Made by a program: the position numbers and the translations under genes. Under the pieces are notes generated by a model that saw only the letters and a list, made by a program, of their open reading frames with translations, was not told the DNA's origin and searched no databases. A stretch of 64,000 bases of DNA from Bacillota bacterium (GTDB lineage: Bacteria > Bacillota > Clostridia > Acetivibrionales > DTU013), in assembly GCA_023418915.1 (NCBI GenBank), contig JAEZYU010000067.1:1-64000 (forward strand). The letters are read 5' to 3'. Positions 54,651-64,000 of the stretch are shown here, piece after piece. Every line of letters starts with the position of its first letter. Within the stretch, counting starts at the first letter, position 1.

Positions 54651-57362
54651 TCAATACATATGGTTCATTATCTTTATAAACAATTCTGCAATTGCAGGAT
54701 CAAATTTCTTTCCTGCACCCTCCTTAATTGTTTCAAGTGCCTTCATTCTTCTCTCTGCCGGCGAAAGATTTTTTCTGTTCAGCACACGCTCGTAGGTTTC
54801 TGCTATTGATATGATTCTTGCTAACAGGGGGATCTGCTCTCCTTTAAGTCCGCGCGGGTATCCGCTTCCATCCCAGCATTCATGATGGCTGTAGACATAT
54901 TCCGCCAAATCAAGTGTATCATCAAAAAGATTCAAAATACGATACCCAACTGCAGGGTGCTGCTGCATTTTCTCCAGTTCCTCTTCAAAGGAAATGTCAT
55001 TTACTAAGACACTTTCATCAAGCGTAATTTTGCCGATATCATGCAAGTAACCGGCTCGCTTTAATTTGTTTATATCCGGCTCTGAAAGACTTAATGCAGA
55101 GCCGATTTTACCGCATAGCTCACTTGTAACTATCGAATGCTGCTTCTCTCTATCACTCTTCGAATGCAGTGTATCCACTATGGTGTCAACAATGTCCTTA
55201 TTGACAGATTTGCGATTCATGGTCTTGTCCTTATACATTTCATTTTCGGCGTTGGACAATATCTCCTCCAGCTGCTGATTCGGACTTGTTTTGGTATCAC
55301 AGCCAAGGGAAATACTGCACTTTATAGCTGCCACACGGGCTGCTAAAAATTCCGATTTAATTCGGGAAATTATCTCTTTTGCATCTTTCTTACTTGTATT
55401 CGGCAAGAGAATTATAAACTCATCTCCTCCCACACGAGCGACAGTATCCTTCTGCCTGGATGATCGCACAAGTATTTCAGCAGATTTTTTCAGCAATTCG
55501 TCTCCTGCGGGATGTCCGAATATATCATTGGTCATCTTTAATCCGTTGATATCTGCAAAAATAACAGACAGAGGCAGGTTATCAGGAGTATCAATTTTTG
55601 TGTGGTTTTCTTCGAAGCACCTTCTGTTATGAAGTCCCGTCAGAGTATCATGGTAGCTCAGATATTGTATTTCTGCTTCTCTTTGCTTGCGATCCGTGAT
55701 ATCCATAAAGGTTACGACACCACCTATGACCTTATTATTTTTTATTTGAGGATATGCGTGGTACTCCACATCAAAGGAAGTACCGTCAGCTCTCCAGAAC
55801 ACTTCATCATCAGCTTGAAAGCCCTTACCTTGCTTTATTGACTTAAATATCCTGCACTCATCAACAGGGAACAGCGTTCCATCACGCCGGGTATGGTGGA
55901 TCTGATGATGCATATTTTCCCCCAGCAATTCTTCCTGACTGTTATATCCCAATAACATAATGCAGCTTAAATTACAGAATATGCATTCTCCGTTGAGATT
56001 CATCCCGTAAATCGCCTCCGCAGTAGAATCCAGGATAAGCTGCAGCTGATTTTTGTTTTCTTCCAAATCTGCATATGCATAGTGCAATTCCTCGGTTCGA
56101 TCCTTTACAACCGATTCAAGATTGTTTATTAGGAATTGCATTTTATCGGCTACATTATTAAAGCTGTCTGAAATCCTTCCGATTTCGTCATGTCTGGCAA
56201 CCTCAATTCTCCTTGTCAAATCCCCGGAGGATAAAGCCGCAGAAGCTTGCAACAGCTCATTCATTGGTTTTAATAGAATTCCTGTAATAATCATATATAT
56301 AACAAATGACAACAGTAACACCAGTGCTGTCAGCAGCACAGTAAGGTAAATATTTTGAACCATCGGATTAATCAGAAGTCCTTCCGGAATTGCTGAAATA
56401 ACGACCCAATCCAGGCCCTCCATATGAATTTCTTTTACGTTCATGTATAGGCTTTGACCTTTACCTTCATATAAGAAATGCTGTTCTCGGTTTGTAATAT
56501 ATTTTGTATATGCTTCCTTAAAATCAGAATCCTCAACCTTATCAATACTATGCCTATCTAAAGTACCATCCGGAAGAACAGCAAAATTTCCTATACCCAT
56601 GGAATTAGCGATCAACTCATTAGTGCCTTTTTCGACAATTACAGCGTAACCATTATATTTGCTTACCGCATTCTTCAGGTATGTACCTATATCAGTAAGC
56701 AGCAAGTGGGTTCCAAGAACTCCCTGAAGCTCGCCATCTTTTTTGTAAATTGGACATGCAAACGATATGGTTAAGTCATCCATAACAAAATGCTTGTAAA
56801 CAGGGGAGAATGTGGGATTGCCTGTCTCTACAGCTGTTTTATACCATGCCCGCGTACGGGGATCAAATTTTCCTGCGCGAACAGCAAGCTCTCCGGCTGT
56901 CATATCTTCATTTACTAAATAATACCATGAACTCCCACCTGTATCAGCATTATTTCTCATGATTTCAACAACACCATTTTCATTCCTGCGAGCTCCGTAA
57001 TATTCGCCGTCTGAAGTCCCATAGCTGAAACTGTATATCTCATCATCATGTGAGCTCAGTACACCGACAAAGAACCTATCCCTAAGTCTTTCATCAGATA
57101 TATCTAGAATACCGTTTGCTATGATTTTATGATTTGCTTCATTTATTTGACTGGGTACATGGATAAATGAATATATTTGATTGTATATGCTCTCATTGAG
57201 ATCTTCTGCAATACTCTCAGATGTCTGCGTGGCAGAAGAATACCAGTTTGTATAGATTATATATCCGATACCACCTATGGATACAAGCATAACTAATATA
57301 AATACGATAATAAATGTTTTTTTGATTGATATATGTCTTGTTTTATCTTTCACAGACTTCAC
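54651..57362 (-). CDS. Cache-HAMP-PAS-GGDEF-HD-GYP c-di-GMP protein
   Basis: A 903-residue membrane protein. TM1 (TFIIVFILVMLVSIGGIGYI) and TM2 (~340-365) border a dCache-like sensor. HAMP, a coiled coil, and a PAS domain (DSTAEAIYGMNLNGECIFCN) follow, then GGDEF with an intact RVGGDEFIILL near 644. HD-GYP comes last (HDIGKI near 772, HHECWDGSGYPRGL near 820). It can probably both make c-di-GMP and degrade it, controlled by an external ligand. The start lies 10 bases after the stop of the EAL protein, so the two form an operon. Confidence 0.9.
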   Translation of the reverse strand: MKSVKDKTRHISIKKTFIIVFILVMLVSIGGIGYIIYTNWYSSATQTSESIAEDLNESIYNQIYSFIHVPSQINEANHKIIANGILDISDERLRDRFFVGVLSSHDDEIYSFSYGTSDGEYYGARRNENGVVEIMRNNADTGGSSWYYLVNEDMTAGELAVRAGKFDPRTRAWYKTAVETGNPTFSPVYKHFVMDDLTISFACPIYKKDGELQGVLGTHLLLTDIGTYLKNAVSKYNGYAVIVEKGTNELIANSMGIGNFAVLPDGTLDRHSIDKVEDSDFKEAYTKYITNREQHFLYEGKGQSLYMNVKEIHMEGLDWVVISAIPEGLLINPMVQNIYLTVLLTALVLLLSFVIYMIITGILLKPMNELLQASAALSSGDLTRRIEVARHDEIGRISDSFNNVADKMQFLINNLESVVKDRTEELHYAYADLEENKNQLQLILDSTAEAIYGMNLNGECIFCNLSCIMLLGYNSQEELLGENMHHQIHHTRRDGTLFPVDECRIFKSIKQGKGFQADDEVFWRADGTSFDVEYHAYPQIKNNKVIGGVVTFMDITDRKQREAEIQYLSYHDTLTGLHNRRCFEENHTKIDTPDNLPLSVIFADINGLKMTNDIFGHPAGDELLKKSAEILVRSSRQKDTVARVGGDEFIILLPNTSKKDAKEIISRIKSEFLAARVAAIKCSISLGCDTKTSPNQQLEEILSNAENEMYKDKTMNRKSVNKDIVDTIVDTLHSKSDREKQHSIVTSELCGKIGSALSLSEPDINKLKRAGYLHDIGKITLDESVLVNDISFEEELEKMQQHPAVGYRILNLFDDTLDLAEYVYSHHECWDGSGYPRGLKGEQIPLLARIISIAETYERVLNRKNLSPAERRMKALETIKEGAGKKFDPAIAELFIKIMNHMY

Positions 57363-57371
57363 GCCATCCTT

Positions 57372-59894
57372 TTAACACCGGTTGTCATCAAACTGGCAGC
57401 CAATATCCATAATTGTCTGATTTCTTAGTATCTCGATTGCCGCTTTTTCGTCAAGAGGTTTACTTATAAGGTATCCTTGAATTTTGTCACATCCAAATTT
57501 TTTCAAATATTGTCTCTGTTTTTCAAATTCCACTCCCTCCGCTACTACACAATGGCCCAGTTTGTGAGCCATTGAAATAATATCTCCGGTAATATCCTCC
57601 TCATCGGTTAGTGACTCAAGCTTGTCAATAAAGTATTTATCAATTTTTATACAGCTGACATTCAGCTCCCTTTCTCTTGCCAGAGAGGAATAGCCTGTCC
57701 CGAAATCATCTATTGCGACATAGATACCGGAATCCTTCAGCTCACCAAGTATACGGTTTGTTTCCTGGTAGTTATCAGCAAACACCGACTCTGTGATCTC
57801 AATGCCGATATTCTCCGGGTTAACCTTCATATCATTTATCATGCTGCGCAAATTTTCACTAAAATCATTTTCCAGAAGCTGTATTGCTGAAACATTTATT
57901 GAAACATGCATTCCGCAATAACCCTTGTCTTGTAGCATGTTTAAAAAATGAAGCGCTTTTTGTATAACCTTTTGACCGATCGGAACAATGAGCTTTGTTT
58001 TTTCTGCAATCGGAATAAACTCCAGCGGCGATACAACGCCCAGCTTGTCGCTTTTTAGTCTGGCTAAAGCCTCAAAGCCGCATATCTGATTCGATTCAAG
58101 ATCCACAATAGGCTGATATTGCAAATAAAGACCACCATTATTTTCATTCGTTTCAATTAGTGTAAGCTCATGCTTTATATCTTCTTCGCGTACTATTTCC
58201 GCTTCCATGTCCTTGTAAAAAAAGCAAAAGCCCAAGTCCTTTTCACCAATGTGTAAGGCCTTTTCAGATGCAATCAAAAGCATTTTTAGAAGCTGTTCTG
58301 CATCATGCTTATTATCCTCGTCAATTTCGACAATACCTATACCGCATTTTATTCTTTCAGCGGCAAACATATGCTCCAATGTATTAGTAACAGTCTCACA
58401 AAATGATGTCAATTCGTTTTTATCTATATAGTCTTTCACATAGAACACACATCGGTTCTCATAAATATTGAATAATTGACGCTTATCAGTACAAAGTAAG
58501 CTTAGGCCTTCTACTGCCTTCTTAATCAACTCCTGACTATAGTGAAATCCATAAGTCATGCTTAACATATAAACAGCACTCATATTGACGCCTATGATCG
58601 CATTTTTCTTCTCAGATCCCATCTTTGCATCATGAGTCAGAAGATTTTCAAGATATCTGCGGTTATACAACCCTGTCAATAAATCATGTTCATTGTTATA
58701 TCTGATATTATCTTCAATTTCTTTCCTGTCTGAGATATCCAGAATTATTCCTTCAAGAGCTTCTACCTCCCCTTGTTCGTTATAAATCCCCTGCCCCATT
58801 TCAAGGACCCATTTCCTCTTTCCATTGGCTGTTTCTATTTCATATTCATATTTAAAAGGCAGCCTCCTGGCAAGTATATATTCCCATTCTTTATAGAGAA
58901 GCTCTTGATATTCAGGTGTAATCAAATCATTAAATGACAAATCTCTATTGTATAATAGGTTTTGAGGAATATATCCGGTCAATTGATAACAACCCTCTGA
59001 AACAAACTGCATCGTCCAGTCACGGTCATAATTGCACCTGTAAGCCATGCCAGGCAGATTGGACAGAAACACCGACTTGCTCCGCTCACTCTCTATCAGC
59101 CCTTCTTCCAGAGCTTTTCGTTCTGAGATATCCTGGACAAAACAAATATGATTATATTTATGCTCATTCAATAATGAAAGTGCTGCTACAACCATATTGA
59201 CCCACACTATCGAACCATCCGGCTTTATATATCGTTTTTCCATGGAATAACTTTTTATTTCGCCTGATTGGAGCTTCTTGAAGTTCATTATGTCTTTTTC
59301 TGCATCATCAGGATGCGTTATTTTTGCCCAGCCAAGCTTTGTGAGCTCCTCTTCGGATCTTCCGGTTATATGTTCATATGCCGGGTTGATAATAACCAGG
59401 TTGTCATTATCGGTAGAAAACGGTTCTCTGCTGTGTGAAATAGCTATGCCTATCGGCGCCTGCTTAAAAATCGTATCAAATGTCAAACCCTGTTCATACA
59501 ACTGATGCTTATATATCTTCTGCACCCTGAGCAGTTCAATATTCAGCTCAACTCTGACCTTCAGAGAGTCCTTATGAATAGGCTTTCTTATATAGTCATC
59601 CGCACCAATCTTCAGCCCTTTGATTTCATTTTCGAGTTCATCAGAACTTGTCAGTATTATGGTACGCAAATATTTATATCGATCATCGGACTTCAAGGCG
59701 CTTAGCACCTTGTATCCATCCATATTGGGCAGATTCAAGTCAAGAATAACAAGTTCAATGTCACCCTGCGAATCAATTTTGCGCAAAGCTTCTGATCCAT
59801 CGTATACAGTCAGAATATTGTATTCGCTTAATGTGCTTTTGATTAGTAAACGGTCTTCTGTCGAGTCACAAACAGCTAGAATCTTTACAGACAA
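57372..59894 (-). CDS. REC-PAS-PAS-GGDEF-EAL phosphodiesterase
   Basis: An 840-residue cytoplasmic protein. The receiver has D52 (VILDLNLPNMDG) and YIRKP. Two PAS domains follow, each with a PAC tail (HICFVQDISERKALE; GIILDISDRKEIE). A GGDEF-like domain (LLTGLYNRRYLENLL) lacks the GGDEF signature. The EAL domain is intact: GFEALARL near 604, IEITESVF, IDDFGTGYSSL and VVAEGVE. So it is predicted to hydrolyse c-di-GMP, with the dead GGDEF as a possible GTP-sensing module. The first gene of the operon with the GGDEF-HD-GYP protein. Confidence 0.9.
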   Translation of the reverse strand: MSVKILAVCDSTEDRLLIKSTLSEYNILTVYDGSEALRKIDSQGDIELVILDLNLPNMDGYKVLSALKSDDRYKYLRTIILTSSDELENEIKGLKIGADDYIRKPIHKDSLKVRVELNIELLRVQKIYKHQLYEQGLTFDTIFKQAPIGIAISHSREPFSTDNDNLVIINPAYEHITGRSEEELTKLGWAKITHPDDAEKDIMNFKKLQSGEIKSYSMEKRYIKPDGSIVWVNMVVAALSLLNEHKYNHICFVQDISERKALEEGLIESERSKSVFLSNLPGMAYRCNYDRDWTMQFVSEGCYQLTGYIPQNLLYNRDLSFNDLITPEYQELLYKEWEYILARRLPFKYEYEIETANGKRKWVLEMGQGIYNEQGEVEALEGIILDISDRKEIEDNIRYNNEHDLLTGLYNRRYLENLLTHDAKMGSEKKNAIIGVNMSAVYMLSMTYGFHYSQELIKKAVEGLSLLCTDKRQLFNIYENRCVFYVKDYIDKNELTSFCETVTNTLEHMFAAERIKCGIGIVEIDEDNKHDAEQLLKMLLIASEKALHIGEKDLGFCFFYKDMEAEIVREEDIKHELTLIETNENNGGLYLQYQPIVDLESNQICGFEALARLKSDKLGVVSPLEFIPIAEKTKLIVPIGQKVIQKALHFLNMLQDKGYCGMHVSINVSAIQLLENDFSENLRSMINDMKVNPENIGIEITESVFADNYQETNRILGELKDSGIYVAIDDFGTGYSSLARERELNVSCIKIDKYFIDKLESLTDEEDITGDIISMAHKLGHCVVAEGVEFEKQRQYLKKFGCDKIQGYLISKPLDEKAAIEILRNQTIMDIGCQFDDNRC

Positions 59895-60224
59895 AATATG
59901 TCCCCCCTATTGCTAAGTTTATTATTAATATGACACATATTCAGGTCAGAAGATTAACTATCTCATCGATTATTTTCCTATTAATGTATGAATTTTTTAT
60001 TATATGATACGTTACACAGAGATTTTACCCATTATTTTATATGATAACGATATTTTTTATACTAATATTAATTTTATCATTTTTCTACAGTTAATTTGCA
60101 CTTTTAGTCTACATTTGTAAATGCCTCCCCTCCAAGCTAGTTGTAAAAGATTATCTTTTACTCGCAGTTCTGTACAAATTTCTCATAGAGTGAATGTCCG
60201 GAAAAATTGTGCTAGAATTATTTT
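59895..60224. promoter_or_regulatory. Divergent AT-rich control region
   Basis: A 330-base gap between divergently oriented genes. It is AT-rich and holds a perfect 8-bp inverted repeat (GTAAAAGA/TCTTTTAC, 60143-60161) that may be an operator. A TAGAAT box lies only eight bases before the ATPase ATG, suggesting a leaderless start. No other feature is seen. Confidence 0.5.
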
Positions 60225-60974
60225 ATGACTTACCAATTTATAAAAAGTGTAAATCTGAAGAAGGAAATGATCGGATCGTTCAATGAATATCCGTTCTGTT
60301 TGCCTGCGATCAAGAACATTGACGACCTGCAGCTCCATCCAAAGGTGACATATTTCGTTGGTGAAAACGGCACGGGTAAATCGACGATACTCGAGGCAAT
60401 CGCTGTCGCATACGGCTTCAATCCCGAGGGAGGATCCAAAAACTTCTCGTTTTCGACTGCGGAATCTCATTCGAGTCTGTATGATTACATAAGGCTCATC
60501 AAGGGTACAAGGCGGCCAAAGGACGGCTTCTTCCTGCGGGCTGAGAGTTATTACAACGTTGCCTCATATATCGATGCATTAGACAGCGAGAAGAGCTTCG
60601 GTCCTCCGATAAAAATGGCTTTCGGCGGCAAATCACTTCACGAGCAGTCCCATGGTGAATCCTTTTTTGCATTATTCCAGAACAGGTTGAGAGGCAACGG
60701 CCTATATATCCTGGACGAACCCGAAGCGGCATTGTCACCGACCAGACAGATGTCGCTCATAACAAGGATGCACGATTTGATAGAGACAGGTTCACAGTTC
60801 ATAGTAGCGACTCACTCACCTATCATAATGGCATACCCGGATGCATATATCTACGAAATAGGAGACGGCATCAGGAGGGTGAAATACGAAGACACGGAGC
60901 ATTTTCAGATCATGAAGGCTTTTATAAACAATAAGGAAAAAATGCTGAAGGAATTAACGCTACCATTCCAATAA
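60225..60974 (+). CDS. AAA-family ATPase (ABC/SMC-like nucleotide-binding fold)
   Basis: A 249-residue stand-alone ATPase. Walker A is FVGENGTGKSTILEAIA, the signature-like motif is EQSHGES, Walker B is LYILDEPEAALS, and the switch His lies in FIVATHSPI. The opening IKSVNLKKEMIGSFNEYPFC and the short length match predicted ATPases of the AAA_23/OLD-like group. There is no SD upstream and it may be translated from a leaderless mRNA. The role is unknown. It is followed 98 bases later by the beta-helix gene on the same strand. Confidence 0.8.
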   Translation: MTYQFIKSVNLKKEMIGSFNEYPFCLPAIKNIDDLQLHPKVTYFVGENGTGKSTILEAIAVAYGFNPEGGSKNFSFSTAESHSSLYDYIRLIKGTRRPKDGFFLRAESYYNVASYIDALDSEKSFGPPIKMAFGGKSLHEQSHGESFFALFQNRLRGNGLYILDEPEAALSPTRQMSLITRMHDLIETGSQFIVATHSPIIMAYPDAYIYEIGDGIRRVKYEDTEHFQIMKAFINNKEKMLKELTLPFQ

Positions 60975-61071
60975 AAAATAGTGTATTATTTTACTGAACA
61001 AGAACCGAAAACGTTATGTACAGGTAGTTTTGAATTCAAATACCGAATCTTTATGAAAAGAGGAAAAGTGT

Positions 61072-61731
61072 ATGGATGTGAGGATCAACGATCTGTTTAA
61101 TCTGAACGAATGCTTTGAAAGAGATATATTTGACGGCCTGGAATATCCGTGGGAGGCATTACCGAGAATCAAGACGTTTTTGCTGGAATTTGCAAAGACA
61201 CTTCCTGCCGATTTTGAACAGATAAGCGAGTTTGTCTGGGTGGGTAAAGGAACTTCGATAGAAAAGACGGTGACGATAAAAGGACCGGCAATTATCGGAT
61301 ATAACTGTGAACTCAGGCAGTGCGCATATATAAGGGATAATGTGATTATAGGAAACGAATGTGTAATAGGAAACTCTACAGAGCTGAAAAATGCACTGCT
61401 GTTCAACAACGTGCAGGTCCCCCACTTCAACTATGTAGGCGACTCGATCCTTGGGTACAAGGCACATACAGGTGCCGGCGTGATCTGTTCGAATCTGAAA
61501 TCAAACGGCACGAAGGTAAAGGTAACCGATGGGATCGAAACGATAGAATCAGGACTTAGAAAGTTCGGCGCTATGATAGGCGACAACTCCGAGGTCGGCT
61601 GCAACTCAGTTCTGAATCCGGGAACGGTAATAGGGAAAGGCAGCATCATTTATCCGCTGACTCCTGTAAGAGGTTATGTGCCTTCGAATCATATATTGAA
61701 GAACAATGGAACGATGGTACCGAAGGTGTAG
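61072..61731 (+). CDS. Left-handed beta-helix (LbH) nucleotidyltransferase-type protein
   Basis: A 219-residue protein made mainly of hexapeptide repeats (IEKTVTIKGPAIIGYNCELR, VIIGNECVIGN, MIGDNSEVGCNSVLNPG, VIGKGS), forming a left-handed beta-helix as in the C-terminal half of GlmU. The N-terminal ~50 residues are a short helical cap instead of a pyrophosphorylase domain, so this is not a complete GlmU. It may be an acetyltransferase acting on sugar phosphates or a regulatory paralogue. The nearby glmM and glmS support a link to UDP-GlcNAc synthesis, but this is inferred. Confidence 0.75.
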   Translation: MDVRINDLFNLNECFERDIFDGLEYPWEALPRIKTFLLEFAKTLPADFEQISEFVWVGKGTSIEKTVTIKGPAIIGYNCELRQCAYIRDNVIIGNECVIGNSTELKNALLFNNVQVPHFNYVGDSILGYKAHTGAGVICSNLKSNGTKVKVTDGIETIESGLRKFGAMIGDNSEVGCNSVLNPGTVIGKGSIIYPLTPVRGYVPSNHILKNNGTMVPKV

Positions 61732-61812
61732 AGTAACGCATTTATTGAATCAGGTTAGTATCTAGCATCGCTGCAATTGTTCCAAAAGTTTAGACTAGCA
61801 GCACCAGCATTA

Positions 61813-61849
61813 AAGCCGCAGTTAAGGTTTATGGCCTCATCTGCGGCTT
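61813..61849. terminator. Bidirectional terminator between convergent genes
   Basis: A 9-bp perfect stem (AAGCCGCAG/CTGCGGCTT) with a 19-base loop, placed between the beta-helix gene (plus) and glmM (minus). T-rich sequence flanks on both sides. Confidence 0.75.
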
Positions 61850-61865
61850 CTTCACCTCATTCGGA

Positions 61866-63215
61866 TCAGCCCAGCCTTTCTTCGATGACAGCTGCCAGCT
61901 CTTCAGCTCTTTTTTCAATGTAGTCCTTGTCCTTGCCCTCTATCATGACACGCACCAGCGGCTCTGTGCCGGAAGGCCTGATCAGCACCCTGCCCTCTCC
62001 CTTGAATTCATCCTCAAGTCCGCGGCAGAGCTTTGCTACCAATTCATCCTCCATATAGCTGTGCTTGTTTTCATTTTTGACCCTTGCATTTTTCAATACC
62101 TGGGGCAGTACCTGCATAATGCCGGCCAGTTCGGACAACTTGCTGCCGGTCGCCTTTAGCACACTGAGCAGCTGCAGTGCTGTCAGCAGGCCGTCTCCTG
62201 TGGTGTTGTGCTTCAGGAAGATAACGTGTCCCGACTGTTCACCGCCAAGTATATAGCCTTTGTCCAGCATCTCCTCCAGTACATATCTGTCGCCGACTTT
62301 TGTCTTTGCCAACTTCAGGCCGTTTTTCTGCGCCATTATGTCAAAGCCGAGATTGCTCATGACTGTGACGACAACTGTATCATTATCGAGACGTCCTGAT
62401 TTTTTTAGTTCAAGACCGATGACTGCCATGATCTGGTCTCCGTCAACAAGCTGACCGTTTTCATCGACAGCCAGCATTCTGTCGGCATCGCCGTCAAATG
62501 CAAATCCAATGTCGGCTCCGCATTCTGTGACAAATCTCTTAAGATGCGACATATGTGTGGAGCCGCAGTCAGAATTTATGTTCAGACCATCCGGAGTATT
62601 GCTGATCGTAAACACCTCCGCTCCCAACTCCTTAAACAGCATTGGAGCTGCCTGGAATGAGGCACCGTTGGCGCAGTCTATCGCAATTCTTATACCCTTC
62701 AGATCACAGTCGATGGTACTTTTAAGAAAATCTACATAGTCCCTCAAAGCGTTTTCTGCTGTGCCTTTCATGCCCACGTCAGCTCCGGTTGGAAGCGTAA
62801 TACTTTCAAATCCGCTCCTTATGAGCTCTTCTATTTTATCCTCGGTTGCGTCAGGCAGCTTATATCCTCTGGAATCAAAAAACTTGATGCCGTTGAATTC
62901 GAATGGATTGTGTGATGCCGATATGACTACGCCGGCATCCGCATTGTAATGCCTTGTAAGATAAGCCACCGCAGGCGTTGGTATCACGCCAAGCAGCACC
63001 GCTTCAGCCCCTACAGAGCAAATCCCGGCCACCAGAGCCGCCTCCAGCATGTGGCCAGATATCCTTGTATCCATGCCGACCAATATCTTTGGCGCATGCT
63101 TGTCTTCGGACGTGAGTACATACGCTCCAGCCTGACCCAGCTTGTATGCAAGCTCAGCCGTTAGTTCAGTATTTGCAACGCCTCTTACACCATCAGTTCC
63201 AAAAAGTCTTGCCAT
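61866..63215 (-). CDS. glmM: Phosphoglucosamine mutase
   Basis: A 449-residue GlmM: glucosamine-6-phosphate to glucosamine-1-phosphate, after GlmS. The N-terminus MARLFGTDGVRGVAN is typical. The phosphoserine loop is VVISASHNPFEFNG (Ser about 101), the magnesium loop FAFDGDADRM, the sugar loop GGEQSGH, and the phosphate-binding loop RPSGTEPLVRVM. Start 63215 has GGGGG upstream; the longer frame from 63311 adds 32 residues unlike the family. The gene lies 11.6 kb from glmS rather than next to it. Confidence 0.95.
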   Translation of the reverse strand: MARLFGTDGVRGVANTELTAELAYKLGQAGAYVLTSEDKHAPKILVGMDTRISGHMLEAALVAGICSVGAEAVLLGVIPTPAVAYLTRHYNADAGVVISASHNPFEFNGIKFFDSRGYKLPDATEDKIEELIRSGFESITLPTGADVGMKGTAENALRDYVDFLKSTIDCDLKGIRIAIDCANGASFQAAPMLFKELGAEVFTISNTPDGLNINSDCGSTHMSHLKRFVTECGADIGFAFDGDADRMLAVDENGQLVDGDQIMAVIGLELKKSGRLDNDTVVVTVMSNLGFDIMAQKNGLKLAKTKVGDRYVLEEMLDKGYILGGEQSGHVIFLKHNTTGDGLLTALQLLSVLKATGSKLSELAGIMQVLPQVLKNARVKNENKHSYMEDELVAKLCRGLEDEFKGEGRVLIRPSGTEPLVRVMIEGKDKDYIEKRAEELAAVIEERLG

Positions 63216-63428
63216 ATATGTATCCCCCTGGTCAAAAGAATAATAGCTTGAAAGGTAATAATCCATACACAGCGCCGGTATTGAAGCAAAACCCCGTACC
63301 GTGCTGTTCAAGCCAGTTATAACGCATCGTTATAGTATTGTATCAGGCTGAATAAAATGCCGCCTTAATAATTATAACTATAAGTTTTTTACATAACAAG
63401 TATTTTATTGAACTTTTCTCTTTTTATT

Positions 63429-64000
63429 TCAGCTGGGAAGAGAATACGTCAATATTATCCGTTCAGCTACACGCATTCCGTCGACTGCGGCGCTGATGAT
63501 GCCTCCCGCATAGCCTGCGCCTTCTCCGCACGGATACAATCCGCTTATGCCTTCGGCCTCAAGGGTGTCCCCCCTTGTCATTCTGACCGGAGAAGATGTC
63601 CTTGTTTCTATGCCGGTCAGCAGCGCATCATCCATCGCAAAGCCTTTCAGCTTGCGGTCGAAATAGGCGGCAGACTCCTTCATTACTGCTGTTACGAAAT
63701 CCGGGAGACAGCTGTTGATATCGGCAAAGTCAACCTTCCCCGTGTAGCTGGGCTTGACAGCCCCGAACCGCTTCGACACACGCCCTTTAATAAAGTCTCC
63801 AAGCAGCTGCACCGGTGCGGCTCCGCTTCGGCCTGCTGCCTTGAATGCTTCACTCTCCCATTTCCGCTGAAACGCAATCCCTGCAAGGGGATCGCTGCTG
63901 CCGAAATCCCCTTGCTCCACATTTACCACAAAAGCACTGTTGGAATTCTCCCTGTCCCGGGTAAAATAGCTCATGCCGTTGGTCACTATGGTATCCTGTT
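63429..64000 (-). CDS. NAD(P)/FAD-dependent oxidoreductase, C-terminal part
   Basis: The 3' end of a gene whose start lies beyond the window; the frame is open to the edge (codons before the first Met at 63986 read Q-D-T-I-V-T-N-G). About 190 residues. The family pattern is NSAFVVNV then DPLAGIAFQRKWE, with a closing flavin motif (SGLYPCGEGAGYAGGIISAA). This matches the long FAD-dependent proteins of Bacillota annotated as uncharacterised dehydrogenases. The substrate is unknown. It is separated from glmM by about 210 bases. Confidence 0.8.
   Translation of the reverse strand, partial: QDTIVTNGMSYFTRDRENSNSAFVVNVEQGDFGSSDPLAGIAFQRKWESEAFKAAGRSGAAPVQLLGDFIKGRVSKRFGAVKPSYTGKVDFADINSCLPDFVTAVMKESAAYFDRKLKGFAMDDALLTGIETRTSSPVRMTRGDTLEAEGISGLYPCGEGAGYAGGIISAAVDGMRVAERIILTYSLPS

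Noticed and set aside
1..64000. tRNA or rRNA genes
   Set aside because: No cloverleaf, TTCGA-type T-loop or conserved rRNA segment was noticed on reading; a scan with a covariance model would be decisive.

Overview
The window looks like a chromosome segment of a Gram-positive Clostridia-type bacterium (Bacillota). The reasons are the AT-rich sequence with strong Shine-Dalgarno sites, a glmS ribozyme, a Bacillus/Clostridium-type LexA box before a Y-family polymerase, a VanY-VanR-VanS set, an S-layer-homology exoprotein and a large c-di-GMP signalling cluster. The species cannot be named from the sequence alone.

Region 1 (245-34591, all minus strand except one inverted fragment) is a dense defence island. 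In transcription order it holds: an AddB-like/AddA-like nuclease-helicase pair; an unrecognised 684-residue coiled-coil protein; a WYL regulator; a complete type 3 BREX operon (brxF-brxC-pglXI-brxHII-pglZ-brxA); a 421-residue PLD-like/coiled-coil protein; an HD hydrolase; a decayed small gene; and a pPIWI-RE system (REase, DinG-like helicase, PIWI protein) followed by a coupled 107-residue gene. Its distal end has the debris of a TerB/PH-like locus apparently broken by a ~400 bp inversion, a GIY-YIG protein and a DUF4268-type PD-(D/E)XK protein. BREX and pPIWI-RE genes overlap or nearly touch within each module, which implies coupled translation.

Region 2 (34.7-41 kb) contains a PD-(D/E)XK nuclease-like gene, an unknown Cys-rich protein, and an SOS-controlled dinB with its small partner gene. 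Most of the partner-dinB unit is duplicated (1193 and 1115 bp copies). The copies differ by two units of a 39-bp tandem repeat, and one dinB copy is only a 3' stub.

Region 3 (41-46.5 kb) is a vanY-vanR-vanS operon, a coiled-coil lipoprotein and an HDOD protein. Region 4 (47-51 kb) is a Vsr/DUF559-like protein and glmS. GlmS carries a Cys-rich insertion and is preceded by an expanded glmS ribozyme. Region 5 (51-60 kb) is a secreted zinc phospholipase C-like protein with SLH domains, a response regulator lacking its phospho-acceptor Asp, a Cache-HAMP-PAS-GGDEF-HD-GYP protein and a REC-PAS-PAS-GGDEF-EAL protein. Region 6 (60-64 kb) is an AAA ATPase, a left-handed beta-helix sugar-nucleotide-type protein, glmM and the 3' end of a flavoprotein gene.

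Short tandem repeats are unusually common. Several visibly grew from the start or end of the neighbouring gene. All domain calls were made by eye from motifs, without database searches.
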